A stretch of DNA of 64,000 nt, from assembly GCA_015067785.1 (NCBI GenBank), contig SVLR01000007.1, positions 1 through 64,000 of the forward strand. Reading direction: 5' to 3'. The notes beneath the pieces are model-generated. The model saw nothing but the letters and a program-made list of their open reading frames with translations. It was not told the origin of the DNA and did no database searches. Shown here in pieces: positions 7,988 through 16,279 of this stretch (within the stretch, counting starts at the first letter, position 1; every line of letters starts with the position of its first letter). The position numbers and the translations under genes were made by a program. Source of the DNA: Oscillospiraceae bacterium. Its GTDB lineage: Bacteria; Bacillota; Clostridia; Oscillospirales; Oscillospiraceae.

Positions 7988-8833
7988 TTACTTGAAGACT
8001 TCAAACAGTATCTGCGCGCATTCTTTGGGGTCTAATTGCGTAAGTGGGAGATCGTATCCTTTTTTATTCAACTCCCAGCAAAGCTCTACTGTTTCCGGGG
8101 AAGCCAGTCGCAGGTCGTGGAGCGTCTCTACCTGAGAGAACACCTCTTTGGGGGTGCCGTCAAGGGCGATCCTACCCTCGTGCAGCACGATCACCCGCTG
8201 TGCCTTTGCCGCCTCATCCATATGGTGGGTAATGAGAACGACGGTGATCCCCTTCTCCCGGTTCAGCTTTATGATGGTCTCCATAACCTCACGGCGTCCC
8301 TTGGGGTCCAGCATAGCCGTGGGCTCGTCCAGAACGATACATTTGGGCTCCATTGCGATGATGCCCGCAATGGCAACTCTCTGCTTCTGCCCGCCGGAGA
8401 GGAGATGAGGGGCGTGTTCCCGGTAACCGTACATACCCACTTGCTTCAGGGCGCCGTCAACCCGGGCGCGGATCTGACTACTTTCCACCCCCAAATTCTC
8501 AGGACCGAAGGCCACATCCTCTTCCACCACATTGGCGACGATCTGGTTGTCGGGGTTTTGGAACACCATACCCACATTTCTGCGGATGGCGATCTGTAAC
8601 TCCGGGTTGGATGTATCCATACCGCACACATAGACCTTGCCGCCGCAGGGGAGCAGGATAGTATTAAAGTGCTTGGCGAGGGTGGATTTTCCACAGCCGT
8701 TGCCGCCCAGCACCGCCACGAAGCTGCCTTCCTCCACAGAAAGGCACAGGTCCGTAAATACGGTGACACCGGGCGTGTCCTCCACGCCCGGATAAGTATA
8801 GGATAAGTTTTCTACTGTAATCGCTTTTCCCAC
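7988..8833 (-). CDS. ecfA1: ECF transporter ATP-binding protein A1
   Basis: A 281-residue ABC ATPase paired with EcfA2. The reading frame is open upstream, but the GTG at 8831-8833 has GGAGG in front and gives the normal N-terminus (GKAITVENLSYTYP); starting earlier would overlap the methyltransferase gene. Walker A GGNGCGKST, Q-loop FQNPDNQIV, signature LSGGQKQRVAIAG, Walker B CIVLDEPTAMLD and HHMDE are complete. F-Q-N-P-D-N-Q is typical for A1. Confidence 0.94.
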   Translation of the reverse strand: MGKAITVENLSYTYPGVEDTPGVTVFTDLCLSVEEGSFVAVLGGNGCGKSTLAKHFNTILLPCGGKVYVCGMDTSNPELQIAIRRNVGMVFQNPDNQIVANVVEEDVAFGPENLGVESSQIRARVDGALKQVGMYGYREHAPHLLSGGQKQRVAIAGIIAMEPKCIVLDEPTAMLDPKGRREVMETIIKLNREKGITVVLITHHMDEAAKAQRVIVLHEGRIALDGTPKEVFSQVETLHDLRLASPETVELCWELNKKGYDLPLTQLDPKECAQILFEVFK

Positions 8834-8849
8834 AGTATTCCTCCATAGC

Positions 8850-9719
8850 CTAATCAGGTGTCCATCTGCCGGTGGCGCCGCAGGGCAATACGCGACCGCC
8901 GTTTGCAACCGGCAGCCCCAACTCCCCTACCTCAGTTTTTCCACCGTGTGTGGCGCCAAATACCACATCGGAGGCATATCCAACAGCGCTGGGCGCAAGT
9001 CCGGTGGTATAGGAATTGATGATCACAAAAAGCGGGTTATCCGTCAGCAGCTTGGCCGTTTCCAGCAGGAAGGGATAGAAGCTGGTCTCCATCTTCCAGA
9101 TCTCACCGCTGGGTCCTCTGCCATAGCTGGGTGGGTCCATAATAATGCCGTCGTACCGTCTGCCGCGGCGGATCTCCCGCTGAATAAATTTGCCACAATC
9201 GTCCACGATCCAATGGATGGGTCTATCCGCAAGACCGGATGCAGCTGCATTTTCCTTTGCCCATTGCACCATACCCTTGGAGGCATCCACATGGTAAACC
9301 TCCGCACCGCCGGCTGCCGCCGCCAGGGTGGCGCCACCGGAATAAGCAAAGAGATTCAGTACCCGGACAGGTCTTCCTGCATTTGCCACCTTATCCCGGA
9401 TAAAATCCCAGTTAGCCGCCTGCTCGGGAAACACGCCCGTATGCTTAAAGTTCATGGGCTTGACATTGAAGGTCAAATAGTCCTTATAGCGGATCTGCCA
9501 GCGCTCCGGGAGGCTGTGGTCGCTCCAATGACCGCCACCGGTGGAAGAGCGGATATACCGGGCATCGTATTTTTTCCAACCCGGATGGCTGTGGGGCGTA
9601 TTCCAAATGACCTGCGGGTCAGGGCGCACAAGGATATACTTTCCCCAGCGTTCCAACCGTTCGCCATCAGAGGTGTCCAGCACCTCATAATCCTTCCAGG
9701 AATCGGAAATCCAAATCAT
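8850..9719 (-). CDS. class I SAM-dependent methyltransferase, RlmI/RlmK-like
   Basis: A 289-residue methyltransferase. Motif I NLFAYSGGATLAAAAGG, the acidic VDASKG after strand 2, VDDCGKF, and the motif IV MDPPSYGRG are seen. The N-P-P-Y/D-P-P-S pattern and the FPEQAANWDF segment place it near the 23S rRNA cytosine-C5 methyltransferases (COG1092 type), but it lacks an N-terminal PUA domain, so the exact target is uncertain. It lies 9 bp after PBP1A and 16 bp before ecfA1, in one operon. Confidence 0.8.
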   Translation of the reverse strand: MIWISDSWKDYEVLDTSDGERLERWGKYILVRPDPQVIWNTPHSHPGWKKYDARYIRSSTGGGHWSDHSLPERWQIRYKDYLTFNVKPMNFKHTGVFPEQAANWDFIRDKVANAGRPVRVLNLFAYSGGATLAAAAGGAEVYHVDASKGMVQWAKENAAASGLADRPIHWIVDDCGKFIQREIRRGRRYDGIIMDPPSYGRGPSGEIWKMETSFYPFLLETAKLLTDNPLFVIINSYTTGLAPSAVGYASDVVFGATHGGKTEVGELGLPVANGGRVLPCGATGRWTPD

Positions 9720-9728
9720 AATTACTCC

Positions 9729-12464
9729 TTATTCTGCCCCGGGCACAGAGGGAACTGTACCGCCGGGCAGATTTTGATTAGAATAAGCCTCCCAAGCCTC
9801 CTTGGTGTGCACCGTGCAATGCTTACAGGGCGCATTATTGCCCGGATACTGAAGGGCACCGCTTACCGTAAAGCCCTTAAAGACCGCAGGCGCACCGTTG
9901 TCATCTACCTGATAGACATAAGCTTTTTCATAGTACTGCTCCCACAGTCTGTGAGGGATCAAGGTGTTGATCTCGTCGATCTCACTCTGCGTCATCTTCA
10001 GCAAAGACTGCTGCGCCAGTACTGCAGGGATAAAGCCGGTGCCCTCCAAATTTGTCTCCATGGAGAAAAGGGTGCAATACTCATTGGCCACACCGTTTCC
10101 GGTGGTGCAGAAATTGACGGTCATATGCTTGTCGCAGTACGCCTTCGGCGCATCCTCAGGATAGACCTTTGCGGTTTTTACACGGGTAAAATCGCTCGCC
10201 TGCCGCACATCGTGGTAGCAGGCAGCGGTTGCCAGCTTGCCGCTGTCGAGACAGACCGTTACATCCACCATCTTATTTTCGTCGTAGAGCGGAATATTGG
10301 CCTTGCCCTCATGAAGCGGACGCATAACATTGCGCCACATACGGGCAGCCGGGTTATAGGAGCCGCTGGAAAGGGTGATAGTCTCGGGGATATCATAACC
10401 ACACCAGACTGCAGCGGTATAGTATCCGCTGAAACCACAGAACCAACGGTCACGCCAGCTGGAGGTAGAACCGGTCTTACCGCCTACATCGATGCCGGAA
10501 AGGGCTGCACCTGCACCGGTACCGTTATTTACTGCGTTTACAAGGCAGTAATTCATATAAGTGACGGTCTTGTCGCTAAGAATTTCACGGCTTTCCTGAT
10601 CCTTTTCGATCAGCTTATTGCCATTGCTGTCGTAAACCCGCAGGAACGTTCTGCCCTCACGCCATACACCATTATTTGCAAAGGTAGCGTAAGCGGTAGT
10701 CATATCGCGAACGGTGATACCCTTCGTCTGCGCACCCAGCGCCAAAGGACCGTAATCCTTGTCGGTCTGGACCCAGCCGGAGGAGGTGACATTGGCGTCG
10801 ATCAGTGTAGACAGACCGAATTTATATTTTGCATATTCATAGGAATAGCTGATACCGATACCGTCCAGTGTATTGGCGGCAGCTGCGTTGACGGAGTCCT
10901 CTACCGCTTCAAAAATCGTACGCTTATAAGAGAATTCACGGGTATCATTGTTGGGCCATACACTGTTTCCGTTAAACTGCAGAGGTTTATCATAAACCAC
11001 AGTTGCAGGATTGATGGCGCCCAACTCAAAGCCAGGCGCATATACAGACAGAGGCTTAATGGAAGAACCCGATTGGAGACGTGCCATTGCGCGGTTCCAT
11101 GCATCGTACTGTTCCTTTTCACCCACACCGCCGGCAAGTGCTACAATGTCACCCGTGCGGTTATCTACCACCACAATAGCAGACTGTAGCTGCTGTCCAC
11201 TCTTGGTATCGGGAATATAGTCCAAATTGCCGTAAATTTCGTCTACTTGCGCCTGTACAACAGGATCCATAGTCGTATAAATATGGTAGCCGCCACGACG
11301 GATCAGCTCCATATAGAGCTTCTCGGAAGCGCTGTTCCACTCCACATTGGCAAGACTTGCCATTTCCTTCGCCAAGTCTTCCAGCACAGTCTCTGTAAAC
11401 CAAGAATAGACACCCTGATTGGAGACCTGCTCCATAACTACCTTCGTTCCGCACTTGGGGCAGAAGTATTCTTCTCCCTCTTTTTTAAAGTTGGCCGCTA
11501 CATCCCGGTAGCCGCAGGATTCATTCGGGCAGGTATTCAGACGCTCTTCAAAGGTAACACCGGACTCAAAGACCATTTCCTGGGCGATGGCCACATCATA
11601 TTCTTCCTTGGAGATCCAGCCCTGATTGCACATTTCCTTCAGTACGATGGTCTGACGTTCTCGGTTGCGCTCCCGACCGGTCTTGCCGCCTTCCTCAAAG
11701 GCCTTGCGGTAAGGGTCGAAAATAGAGGGGTTATTGGTAATGCTAATAAGACTTGCGCATTCCGCGGTAGTCAGCAGCTCCAGCTCCTTGCCGAAGTAAA
11801 ACTCCGCCGCGCTGCGGACACCGTTATAGCCGTTACCGAAATAAACGGTATTGAGGTACAGCTCGATGATCTGGTCCTTGGTGCTGGTGCGCTCTACACA
11901 GACGGCGCGGAAGATCTCCATCACCTTACGCTGAACCGTGAAGCTGTTTTCACCGGTCAGGTTCTTGATCAGCTGCTGGGTAAGAGACGAGCCGCCTGCG
12001 GTGCCGCCGCCAAAGAACATACCGGCGCAGGCCTTGATGGTGGTAAACCAGTCAACGCCCTGATGCTCGTAAAAGCGCTTATCCTCGATTGCCACGGTTG
12101 CGTGGATCAGATCCTCGGGCATATCCTCCAGATCCGCCCATTGGCGCTTGGTATCGGAATAGATCCGCTGCAGAGGCTGGATCTGACCGTCACCGTCCAC
12201 ATAATACAGAAAGGAGGACATCTCTAGGGTAAAGTCGTCCAGATTAAGGTCTGCATTGGGCAGGATATCTGTCTCCAGATAATCGCCCACGATGCCCACT
12301 ACCACAAAGGCACAGACACCGCAGATCAGTGCAACGGTAATGACCGCACCGGCAATGATCTTAACCACAGAAAAGATCGCCATCCATATTTTATATAGGA
12401 TACGAAGGACCTTTGGGGCCTCCCAGCTCTGGGGCTCGTTTCCTCTCTTATCTTTTTCAGGCAT
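9729..12464 (-). CDS. class A penicillin-binding protein with a zinc-ribbon insertion
   Basis: A 911-residue bifunctional peptidoglycan synthase. The ATG at 12462-12464 is chosen for its GGAGG ribosome site. One membrane helix (about 33-60) is followed by a GT51 glycosyltransferase domain with EDKRFYEH (Glu127) and GGSSLTQQLIKN. The transpeptidase domain has SSIK (Ser467-Lys470), SVN (524-526) and KTGS (663-666). Between the two domains a four-cysteine knuckle occurs: C312, C317, C335, C338 (CPNESC and CPKC), a zinc-ribbon-like insertion unusual for this family. The C-terminal region adds further cysteines. It is the first gene of the run leading to clpE, with an extended -10 promoter at 12553-12558. 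Confidence 0.92.
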   Translation of the reverse strand: MPEKDKRGNEPQSWEAPKVLRILYKIWMAIFSVVKIIAGAVITVALICGVCAFVVVGIVGDYLETDILPNADLNLDDFTLEMSSFLYYVDGDGQIQPLQRIYSDTKRQWADLEDMPEDLIHATVAIEDKRFYEHQGVDWFTTIKACAGMFFGGGTAGGSSLTQQLIKNLTGENSFTVQRKVMEIFRAVCVERTSTKDQIIELYLNTVYFGNGYNGVRSAAEFYFGKELELLTTAECASLISITNNPSIFDPYRKAFEEGGKTGRERNRERQTIVLKEMCNQGWISKEEYDVAIAQEMVFESGVTFEERLNTCPNESCGYRDVAANFKKEGEEYFCPKCGTKVVMEQVSNQGVYSWFTETVLEDLAKEMASLANVEWNSASEKLYMELIRRGGYHIYTTMDPVVQAQVDEIYGNLDYIPDTKSGQQLQSAIVVVDNRTGDIVALAGGVGEKEQYDAWNRAMARLQSGSSIKPLSVYAPGFELGAINPATVVYDKPLQFNGNSVWPNNDTREFSYKRTIFEAVEDSVNAAAANTLDGIGISYSYEYAKYKFGLSTLIDANVTSSGWVQTDKDYGPLALGAQTKGITVRDMTTAYATFANNGVWREGRTFLRVYDSNGNKLIEKDQESREILSDKTVTYMNYCLVNAVNNGTGAGAALSGIDVGGKTGSTSSWRDRWFCGFSGYYTAAVWCGYDIPETITLSSGSYNPAARMWRNVMRPLHEGKANIPLYDENKMVDVTVCLDSGKLATAACYHDVRQASDFTRVKTAKVYPEDAPKAYCDKHMTVNFCTTGNGVANEYCTLFSMETNLEGTGFIPAVLAQQSLLKMTQSEIDEINTLIPHRLWEQYYEKAYVYQVDDNGAPAVFKGFTVSGALQYPGNNAPCKHCTVHTKEAWEAYSNQNLPGGTVPSVPGAE

Positions 12465-12552
12465 ATCGCTTACCTCCAGATTCCACGGTCCGAACGGGAC
12501 CGGAAAGTGTATATTTTGTAAAATGGCATATAGGCATACCATCATACATATC

Positions 12553-12558
12553 ATTATA
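12553..12558 (-). promoter_or_regulatory. extended -10 promoter for the PBP1A operon
   Basis: On the minus strand TATGCTATAAT gives a consensus -10 with a TGn extension. The -35 region (TTTCGT, 17 bp away) is poor, as is usual for extended -10 promoters. Confidence 0.5.
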
Positions 12559-12643
12559 GCATACCCCACTAAAAAACGAAAGACCCAATTTATAAATATT
12601 TAATGAATTTCCGGGAAAACTTTCGATATCAGGAGGCGATCCA

Positions 12644-12868
12644 ATGAAAAATTTCCGGAATATTTTCCCTTTGCTGCTCCTTATACTATATTTAGGCGTC
12701 TATGACGGAAAGGTAGCGCTGCTGCGGGGTGGTCATTCGGTACCGGTTCAGGTATATCCCCGCGATGCTGAATCCTATCCCCCGGATGCCCGGCAGGCCT
12801 TGGAGCAAGGGATTCGCATCCGAAGCCAGCAGCATTTGCAGGACATTCTGGCATTCTTTCTGTCCTGA
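12644..12868 (+). CDS. small exported or anchored protein, BofC C-terminal-like
   Basis: A 74-residue protein with one N-terminal hydrophobic segment (about 7-18), then YDGKVALLRGG, PVQVYPRDAESYPPDARQAL and GIRIRSQQHLQDIL. This order (Gly-Lys-hA, a DxxxLPpxDxxxL block, GIxhxxxxELxxhL) resembles the C-terminal domain of BofC and related short clostridial proteins. That resemblance is from memory and weak. AGGAGG precedes the ATG. It is followed closely by the DUF1292 gene, which has its own promoter. Confidence 0.65.
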   Translation: MKNFRNIFPLLLLILYLGVYDGKVALLRGGHSVPVQVYPRDAESYPPDARQALEQGIRIRSQQHLQDILAFFLS

Positions 12869-12878
12869 CAGATTTTAC

Positions 12879-12907
12879 TTGATTTTTTCCGTCCTTTGCG
12901 GTAAAAT
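12879..12907 (+). promoter_or_regulatory. sigma-A promoter for the DUF1292 gene and perhaps 6S RNA
   Basis: TTGATT (12879-12884), 17 bp, TAAAAT (12902-12907), 30 bp before the DUF1292 ATG. Confidence 0.7.
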
Positions 12908-12936
12908 AAGCGCAGCAAAGGATTGGAGGAAACAAG

Positions 12937-13200
12937 ATGTTCGGTTCTGATTTTATGACCATCACAGACGAGGACGGCACAGAGTACGAGCTGGAAGTGC
13001 TGACGACTGTGGAGTACGGCGGATACAGTTATCTTGCAGTGATTCCAGCCGGTAACGAGGAGGAGACCCTGCCTGCGGTCAGCATCCTCAAATCCGAGGA
13101 GGATGAGGACGGTGAGCCGCTGCTGTGTGAGGTGACCGACGAAGAGGAGTTGCAGGCAGTGAACGATCTTATTATGGCGGAGCTTTATCCGGAGGAATGA
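12937..13200 (+). CDS. DUF1292 (YrzB-like) acidic protein
   Basis: An 87-residue highly acidic cytosolic protein. The family pattern is clear: MTITDEDGTEYELEVL at the start, YSYLAVIPAG in the middle and ILKSEEDEDGEP(L), then EELQAVNDLI. In other Firmicutes DUF1292 genes often sit beside ruvX (yqgF/yrrK); here ruvX is about 3 kb away. Molecular function is unknown. GGAGG precedes the ATG at 12937. A structured non-coding segment starts right after the stop. Confidence 0.85.
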   Translation: MFGSDFMTITDEDGTEYELEVLTTVEYGGYSYLAVIPAGNEEETLPAVSILKSEEDEDGEPLLCEVTDEEELQAVNDLIMAELYPEE

Positions 13201-13202
13201 GT

Positions 13203-13432
13203 TTTTTCAGCCTGCTTGGTGCGTGGCGCGTCCTTTTGGACCCACATTTCATGAAAGGGAAGCTTGACTTCTGTATCGGATTGCAGACCTCCCGCCCACG
13301 CTTTGACGATGGGCGGATGTTGGGAGCAGCGAAAATGCAGAGCGGCTACCCACCTGCCAATCGTGCAGGTCATAAATGGGCGCGTACGGCTAAAGCGGGT
13401 TTAGGGGTGTCGTGAAAACGGCACCCCTTTTT
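13203..13432 (+). ncRNA. ssrS: probable 6S RNA (ssrS-like)
   Basis: This 230-nt stretch has no credible reading frame but folds into a 6S-like shape. There is a closing stem (CCTGC/GCAGG, TTGG/CCAA, GTGG/CCAC), then an unpaired 5' bubble side, then a long apical hairpin built from CTGTAT/ATGCAG, CTCCC/GGGAG and GCCCA/TGGGC. It ends with a terminator (13404-13432). 6S RNA mimics an open promoter and binds sigma-A RNA polymerase. It may be processed from the DUF1292 transcript, since no separate promoter was seen. RNase P, SRP and tmRNA signatures are absent. The identity rests on fold alone. Confidence 0.55.
13404..13432 (+). terminator. terminator of the 6S-like RNA
   Basis: A ten-base-pair stem GGGGTGTCGT/ACGGCACCCC (with a T-G pair) capped by GAAA and followed by TTTTT. 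Confidence 0.85.
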
Positions 13433-13703
13433 AATTGAAAATTGAAAATTGAAAATTGACAGTTAAGGATCACCTCCCAAGCTGTCATTCTGAGCGTGGT
13501 GCTCCGCACCATCATACATTGCCGTAGGGGCGACCATCGGTCGTCCGTTCCGTACTACCAACACCGCAAAACCTTGAAATATCGCTGACGAGCAATGCTC
13601 GCCCCTACAGTTTAAAATCTGTCTGTGTCGCAGACACCATAATTGACAATTGATAAAAATATGTGAGAATTTTGTAAAATTTTGAAAGTTGCAATAATAA
13701 TGC
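13433..13703. repeat. repeat-rich gap before the foldase gene
   Basis: It opens with a tandem AATTGAAA run (13433-13458). It holds a GTAGGGGCGACCATCGGTCG end at about 13531 paired with GACGAGCAATGCTCGCCCCTAC ending near 13612, and closes with the GTGTCGCAGACACCATAATTGACAATT unit. These parts recur elsewhere in the window. No gene is visible. Confidence 0.6.
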
Positions 13704-13732
13704 TTGCAACATTGAGAAAAATAGGTTATAAT
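13704..13732 (+). promoter_or_regulatory. sigma-A promoter of the foldase gene
   Basis: TTGCAA (13704-13709), 17 bp, TATAAT (13727-13732). Transcription would start near 13739, ruling out the upstream in-frame start at 13682. Confidence 0.8.
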
Positions 13733-13786
13733 CCCATAGAAACGCGAAACCCAACGCATATTATTTATACGAGAGGATTTTTAATT

Positions 13787-15514
13787 ATGAGCGCATCCAA
13801 CAAGAAAAAGCTCCGCAAGGAGCAAGCTTCCACCAAGATGACCGAGCGTCAGACGCAGGAGCAGAAGGAAGCAAAGCAGTTGAAGCGGTACACTGCCGCC
13901 TTCGTTACCATTATCGCGCTGGTGCTGGTAGCTGCCATCGCCATTTTGACTGTCCGCGGTATCGTCCAGTCCGGTAAGTTGCAGCTGAACTCCGTTGCTG
14001 CTGTTGTAAACGGCAAGGAGATCAATGCCGTCGAGCTGAGCTACTATTACTTTGATGCCATCGACGAAGCTTACTCCAATTGGTACTCCCAGTATGGCAC
14101 CAATACCGAAATGTATCTTCAGATTCTGGAGGGTCTGAGCCTTTCCAAGCCTCTGGAGGATCAGATTGCTGACACCAAGACCGGCAAGACCTGGGCAGAT
14201 GAATTTGTAGAAACTGCTCTGAAAAACGCAAAGCGCACCTATCTGCTGTGCGACCTGGCAAATAAGGCCGGCTTCAAGCTGGATGAAGAAAAGATCAAGG
14301 CCATTGACGCACAGATCTCCACGCAGGAGCTCTATGCTACTTACATCTACGGCTACTCCAGCTTTGACAAGTTCCTTGGCTCCACCTACTGCTACGGTGC
14401 AAACGCCGAAAACTTCCGCAGCTATCTGGAAATGAACGTATTGGCTGAGGCCTATTTGGCACATTACACCGAGAGCCTGAGCTACAACGCAGACCAGATC
14501 GGTGAGTACGTCAAGGAAAAGCAGAACGATTACAACAGCTACACTTACAGTTCTGTATACCTCAGCTACACCTACTTCCTGGGTGAAGGCACCAAGGACG
14601 ACAAGGGCAATGTCACCTACACCGATGCTGAGCGGGATGCCGCTCGCGCAGTTGCCAAGAAGACTGCCGAGGACCTGCTGAGCGCCAAGACCTTCGAAGA
14701 TCTGGAGGCTGCTGTCAAGGTACTGTCGATCAACAAGGACAAGACCAACGCAAAGGCAACTGCCAACAAGAACGTCCTCGGCTCCAAGCTGCCTGCCCTG
14801 ATGAAGGACTGGCTGACAGACGCCGATCGCGTCAAGGGCGATAATTCCGTCATCGTCAACGACTATGTCCCCACCACCGATGATAAGGAAGATGACAAGA
14901 AGGACGAGGAGTCCAAAGACAAGGAAGAGCCCGAGCGCGTCATCAACGGTTACTATGTTGTCCTGTTTGAAGGTATGAACGACAACAAGGTTCCCACCGT
15001 TGACGTACACCACCTGCTGAAGAAGTTTGTTGACGAAGGCAATAACAACAAAAAGGACGACGACGGCAAGGTGATCTACACAGATGAGGAGAAGAAGGCT
15101 GCCAAGGAAAAGGCCGAGAAGCTCCTGAAGGATTGGGAAGCTATGGAAGGCGGCAAGACCCTGGAGAACTTCAAGAAGCTGGTGGAAAAGAACACTGACG
15201 ACACCGGCTCTGCAAGCACCGGCGGCCTGTTTGAGAACATCACCTACGACCAGAACTATGTGGAACCCTTCCTGAACTGGTGTATCGACGAGAACCGCAA
15301 GGTCGGTGATGTAGAGATCATCGAGACTGAGTACGGCTACCACATTATGTACTTTGCGGAAAAGAACGAAATGAACTACCGCGACCTCCTCATTACCAAC
15401 GATATGCGTACTGAGGATACCCAAAAGTGGTACGACGAGCAGTTCAAGACTACCACCGGCTCCATCAAGGATCTGGCGTGGATCGCTACCGACGCCATCA
15501 TCGCTGAGCGGTAA
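13787..15514 (+). CDS. membrane-anchored PrsA/SurA-like peptidyl-prolyl isomerase
   Basis: A 575-residue extracytoplasmic foldase. A Lys-rich N-terminus precedes one membrane helix (about 36-60); there is no lipobox, so unlike PrsA it is anchored by the helix. A SurA-N-like helical region covers about 65-250, then comes a charged Asp/Lys/Glu linker (about 360-385). The parvulin-like domain starts at VDVHHLLKKF, holds TGSASTGGLFENI, and ends in YGYHIMYFAE. It should help fold secreted proteins at the outer membrane face. The start is set by the promoter at 13704-13732. Confidence 0.85.
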   Translation: MSASNKKKLRKEQASTKMTERQTQEQKEAKQLKRYTAAFVTIIALVLVAAIAILTVRGIVQSGKLQLNSVAAVVNGKEINAVELSYYYFDAIDEAYSNWYSQYGTNTEMYLQILEGLSLSKPLEDQIADTKTGKTWADEFVETALKNAKRTYLLCDLANKAGFKLDEEKIKAIDAQISTQELYATYIYGYSSFDKFLGSTYCYGANAENFRSYLEMNVLAEAYLAHYTESLSYNADQIGEYVKEKQNDYNSYTYSSVYLSYTYFLGEGTKDDKGNVTYTDAERDAARAVAKKTAEDLLSAKTFEDLEAAVKVLSINKDKTNAKATANKNVLGSKLPALMKDWLTDADRVKGDNSVIVNDYVPTTDDKEDDKKDEESKDKEEPERVINGYYVVLFEGMNDNKVPTVDVHHLLKKFVDEGNNNKKDDDGKVIYTDEEKKAAKEKAEKLLKDWEAMEGGKTLENFKKLVEKNTDDTGSASTGGLFENITYDQNYVEPFLNWCIDENRKVGDVEIIETEYGYHIMYFAEKNEMNYRDLLITNDMRTEDTQKWYDEQFKTTTGSIKDLAWIATDAIIAER

Positions 15515-15525
15515 AATGCATAAAT

Positions 15526-15568
15526 ACACCTCCTGTGGAGAAAAATTCCCACAGGAGGTGTTCTTTTT
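15526..15568 (+). terminator. terminator whose 3' arm contains the next gene's ribosome site
   Basis: A perfect 13-bp stem, ACACCTCCTGTGG (15526-15538) and CCACAGGAGGTGT (15549-15561), is followed by TCTTTTT. The 3' arm includes AGGAGGTG, the ribosome site of the next gene, and the T run merges into that gene's TTG start codon. Confidence 0.85.
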
Positions 15569-15923
15569 GTCTCGAATCAAAAAATACGGCCTGTGGATCG
15601 CCGGTGCTTCAGCCGGCGCAGTGGCAGGTCTTTTCGGTGCAGGAGGCGGTATGGTGCTGGTGCCTCTGCTCACAGCACTTACAGATTTAGAAGACAGCGA
15701 GGTTTTCCGGGCATCTGTAGCCATCATTCTGCCCATCTGTGTCGTAAGCATTGTGATGGCACCTTATTATCCACCCTTAGGCACAGTACTCCCCTATCTG
15801 CTGGGCAGCTGTGCCGGTGGCTTGCTGGCGCCAAAAATCGCGCGACATATTCCCACGCTGTGGCTTCACCGGGCGCTGGGACTGCTTATCTTATGGGGAG
15901 GAGTTCGCTATTTATGGCCTTAA
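15567..15923 (+). CDS. TauE/SafE-family permease, N-terminal half-size subunit
   Basis: A 118-residue membrane protein. The TTG at 15567 is preferred because AGGAGGTG lies 6 bases upstream; an ATG at 15516 lacks a ribosome site. The signature GASAGAVAGLFGAGGGMVLV is the first-repeat motif of TauE/SafE anion exporters (sulfite, sulfoacetate and similar). Usual family members are about 250 residues with two such repeats. Here the second repeat is a separate gene overlapping this one by 10 bp. The two products probably form a heterodimer. Expression may be limited by the upstream terminator hairpin. Confidence 0.82.
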   Translation: MSRIKKYGLWIAGASAGAVAGLFGAGGGMVLVPLLTALTDLEDSEVFRASVAIILPICVVSIVMAPYYPPLGTVLPYLLGSCAGGLLAPKIARHIPTLWLHRALGLLILWGGVRYLWP

Positions 15924-16279
15924 TCTCTTTTTTGGCCGCTGCCTTTTGCGGCACACTTGCCGGAATGGGTCTTGGGGGCGGCAGTCTTCTGATTCTCTAC
16001 CTGACAAATATTGCCGGCTTTGACCCGGCCTCTGCACGGGGGATCAATCTTCTCTTTTTCCTGCCTGCAGCGCTCATTTCGACCCTTTCCCACATCCGCA
16101 AGGGCACATTGCCCATCAAAAAGGTAATGCCCGCCGTATGGGCGGGCATCGCGTTTGCGGCAGTATTTTCCCTGCTTAGCGGTATGCTGCACATCGCAGT
16201 TCTGCAAAAGCTCTTTGGCGTTTTGCTTCTTGCAACGGGACTGAAAGAACTGTTTTACCGTCCACGGAAGGATAAGTAA
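15914..16279 (+). CDS. TauE/SafE-family permease, C-terminal half-size subunit
   Basis: A 121-residue membrane protein with the repeat motif CGTLAGMGLGGGSLLI and four hydrophobic stretches. The ATG at 15914 follows GGGGAGGAG and overlaps the previous gene's end by 10 bp, implying coupled translation with its partner. The frame differs from the first half (+2), and both halves have proper starts, so this looks like a stable two-gene form and not a recent frameshift. Its 3' end overlaps the convergent ruvX gene by 25 bp. Confidence 0.82.
   Translation: MALISFLAAAFCGTLAGMGLGGGSLLILYLTNIAGFDPASARGINLLFFLPAALISTLSHIRKGTLPIKKVMPAVWAGIAFAAVFSLLSGMLHIAVLQKLFGVLLLATGLKELFYRPRKDK

Noticed and set aside
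8946-11189. Long open frame on the plus strand (747 codons)
   Set aside because: It lies antisense to the methyltransferase and PBP1A genes, has no ribosome site and its translation has no recognisable domain.
12644-12868. BofC proper
   Set aside because: Only the short C-terminal-like pattern is present and no sporulation context is visible, so the symbol was not assigned.
13197-13415. 72-codon frame overlapping the DUF1292 stop
   Set aside because: It lies inside the structured 6S-like region and lacks a ribosome site of its own.
13781-15751. Long open frame on the minus strand (656 codons)
   Set aside because: Antisense shadow of the PrsA/SurA-like gene; the skewed codon use of that gene keeps the opposite frame open.
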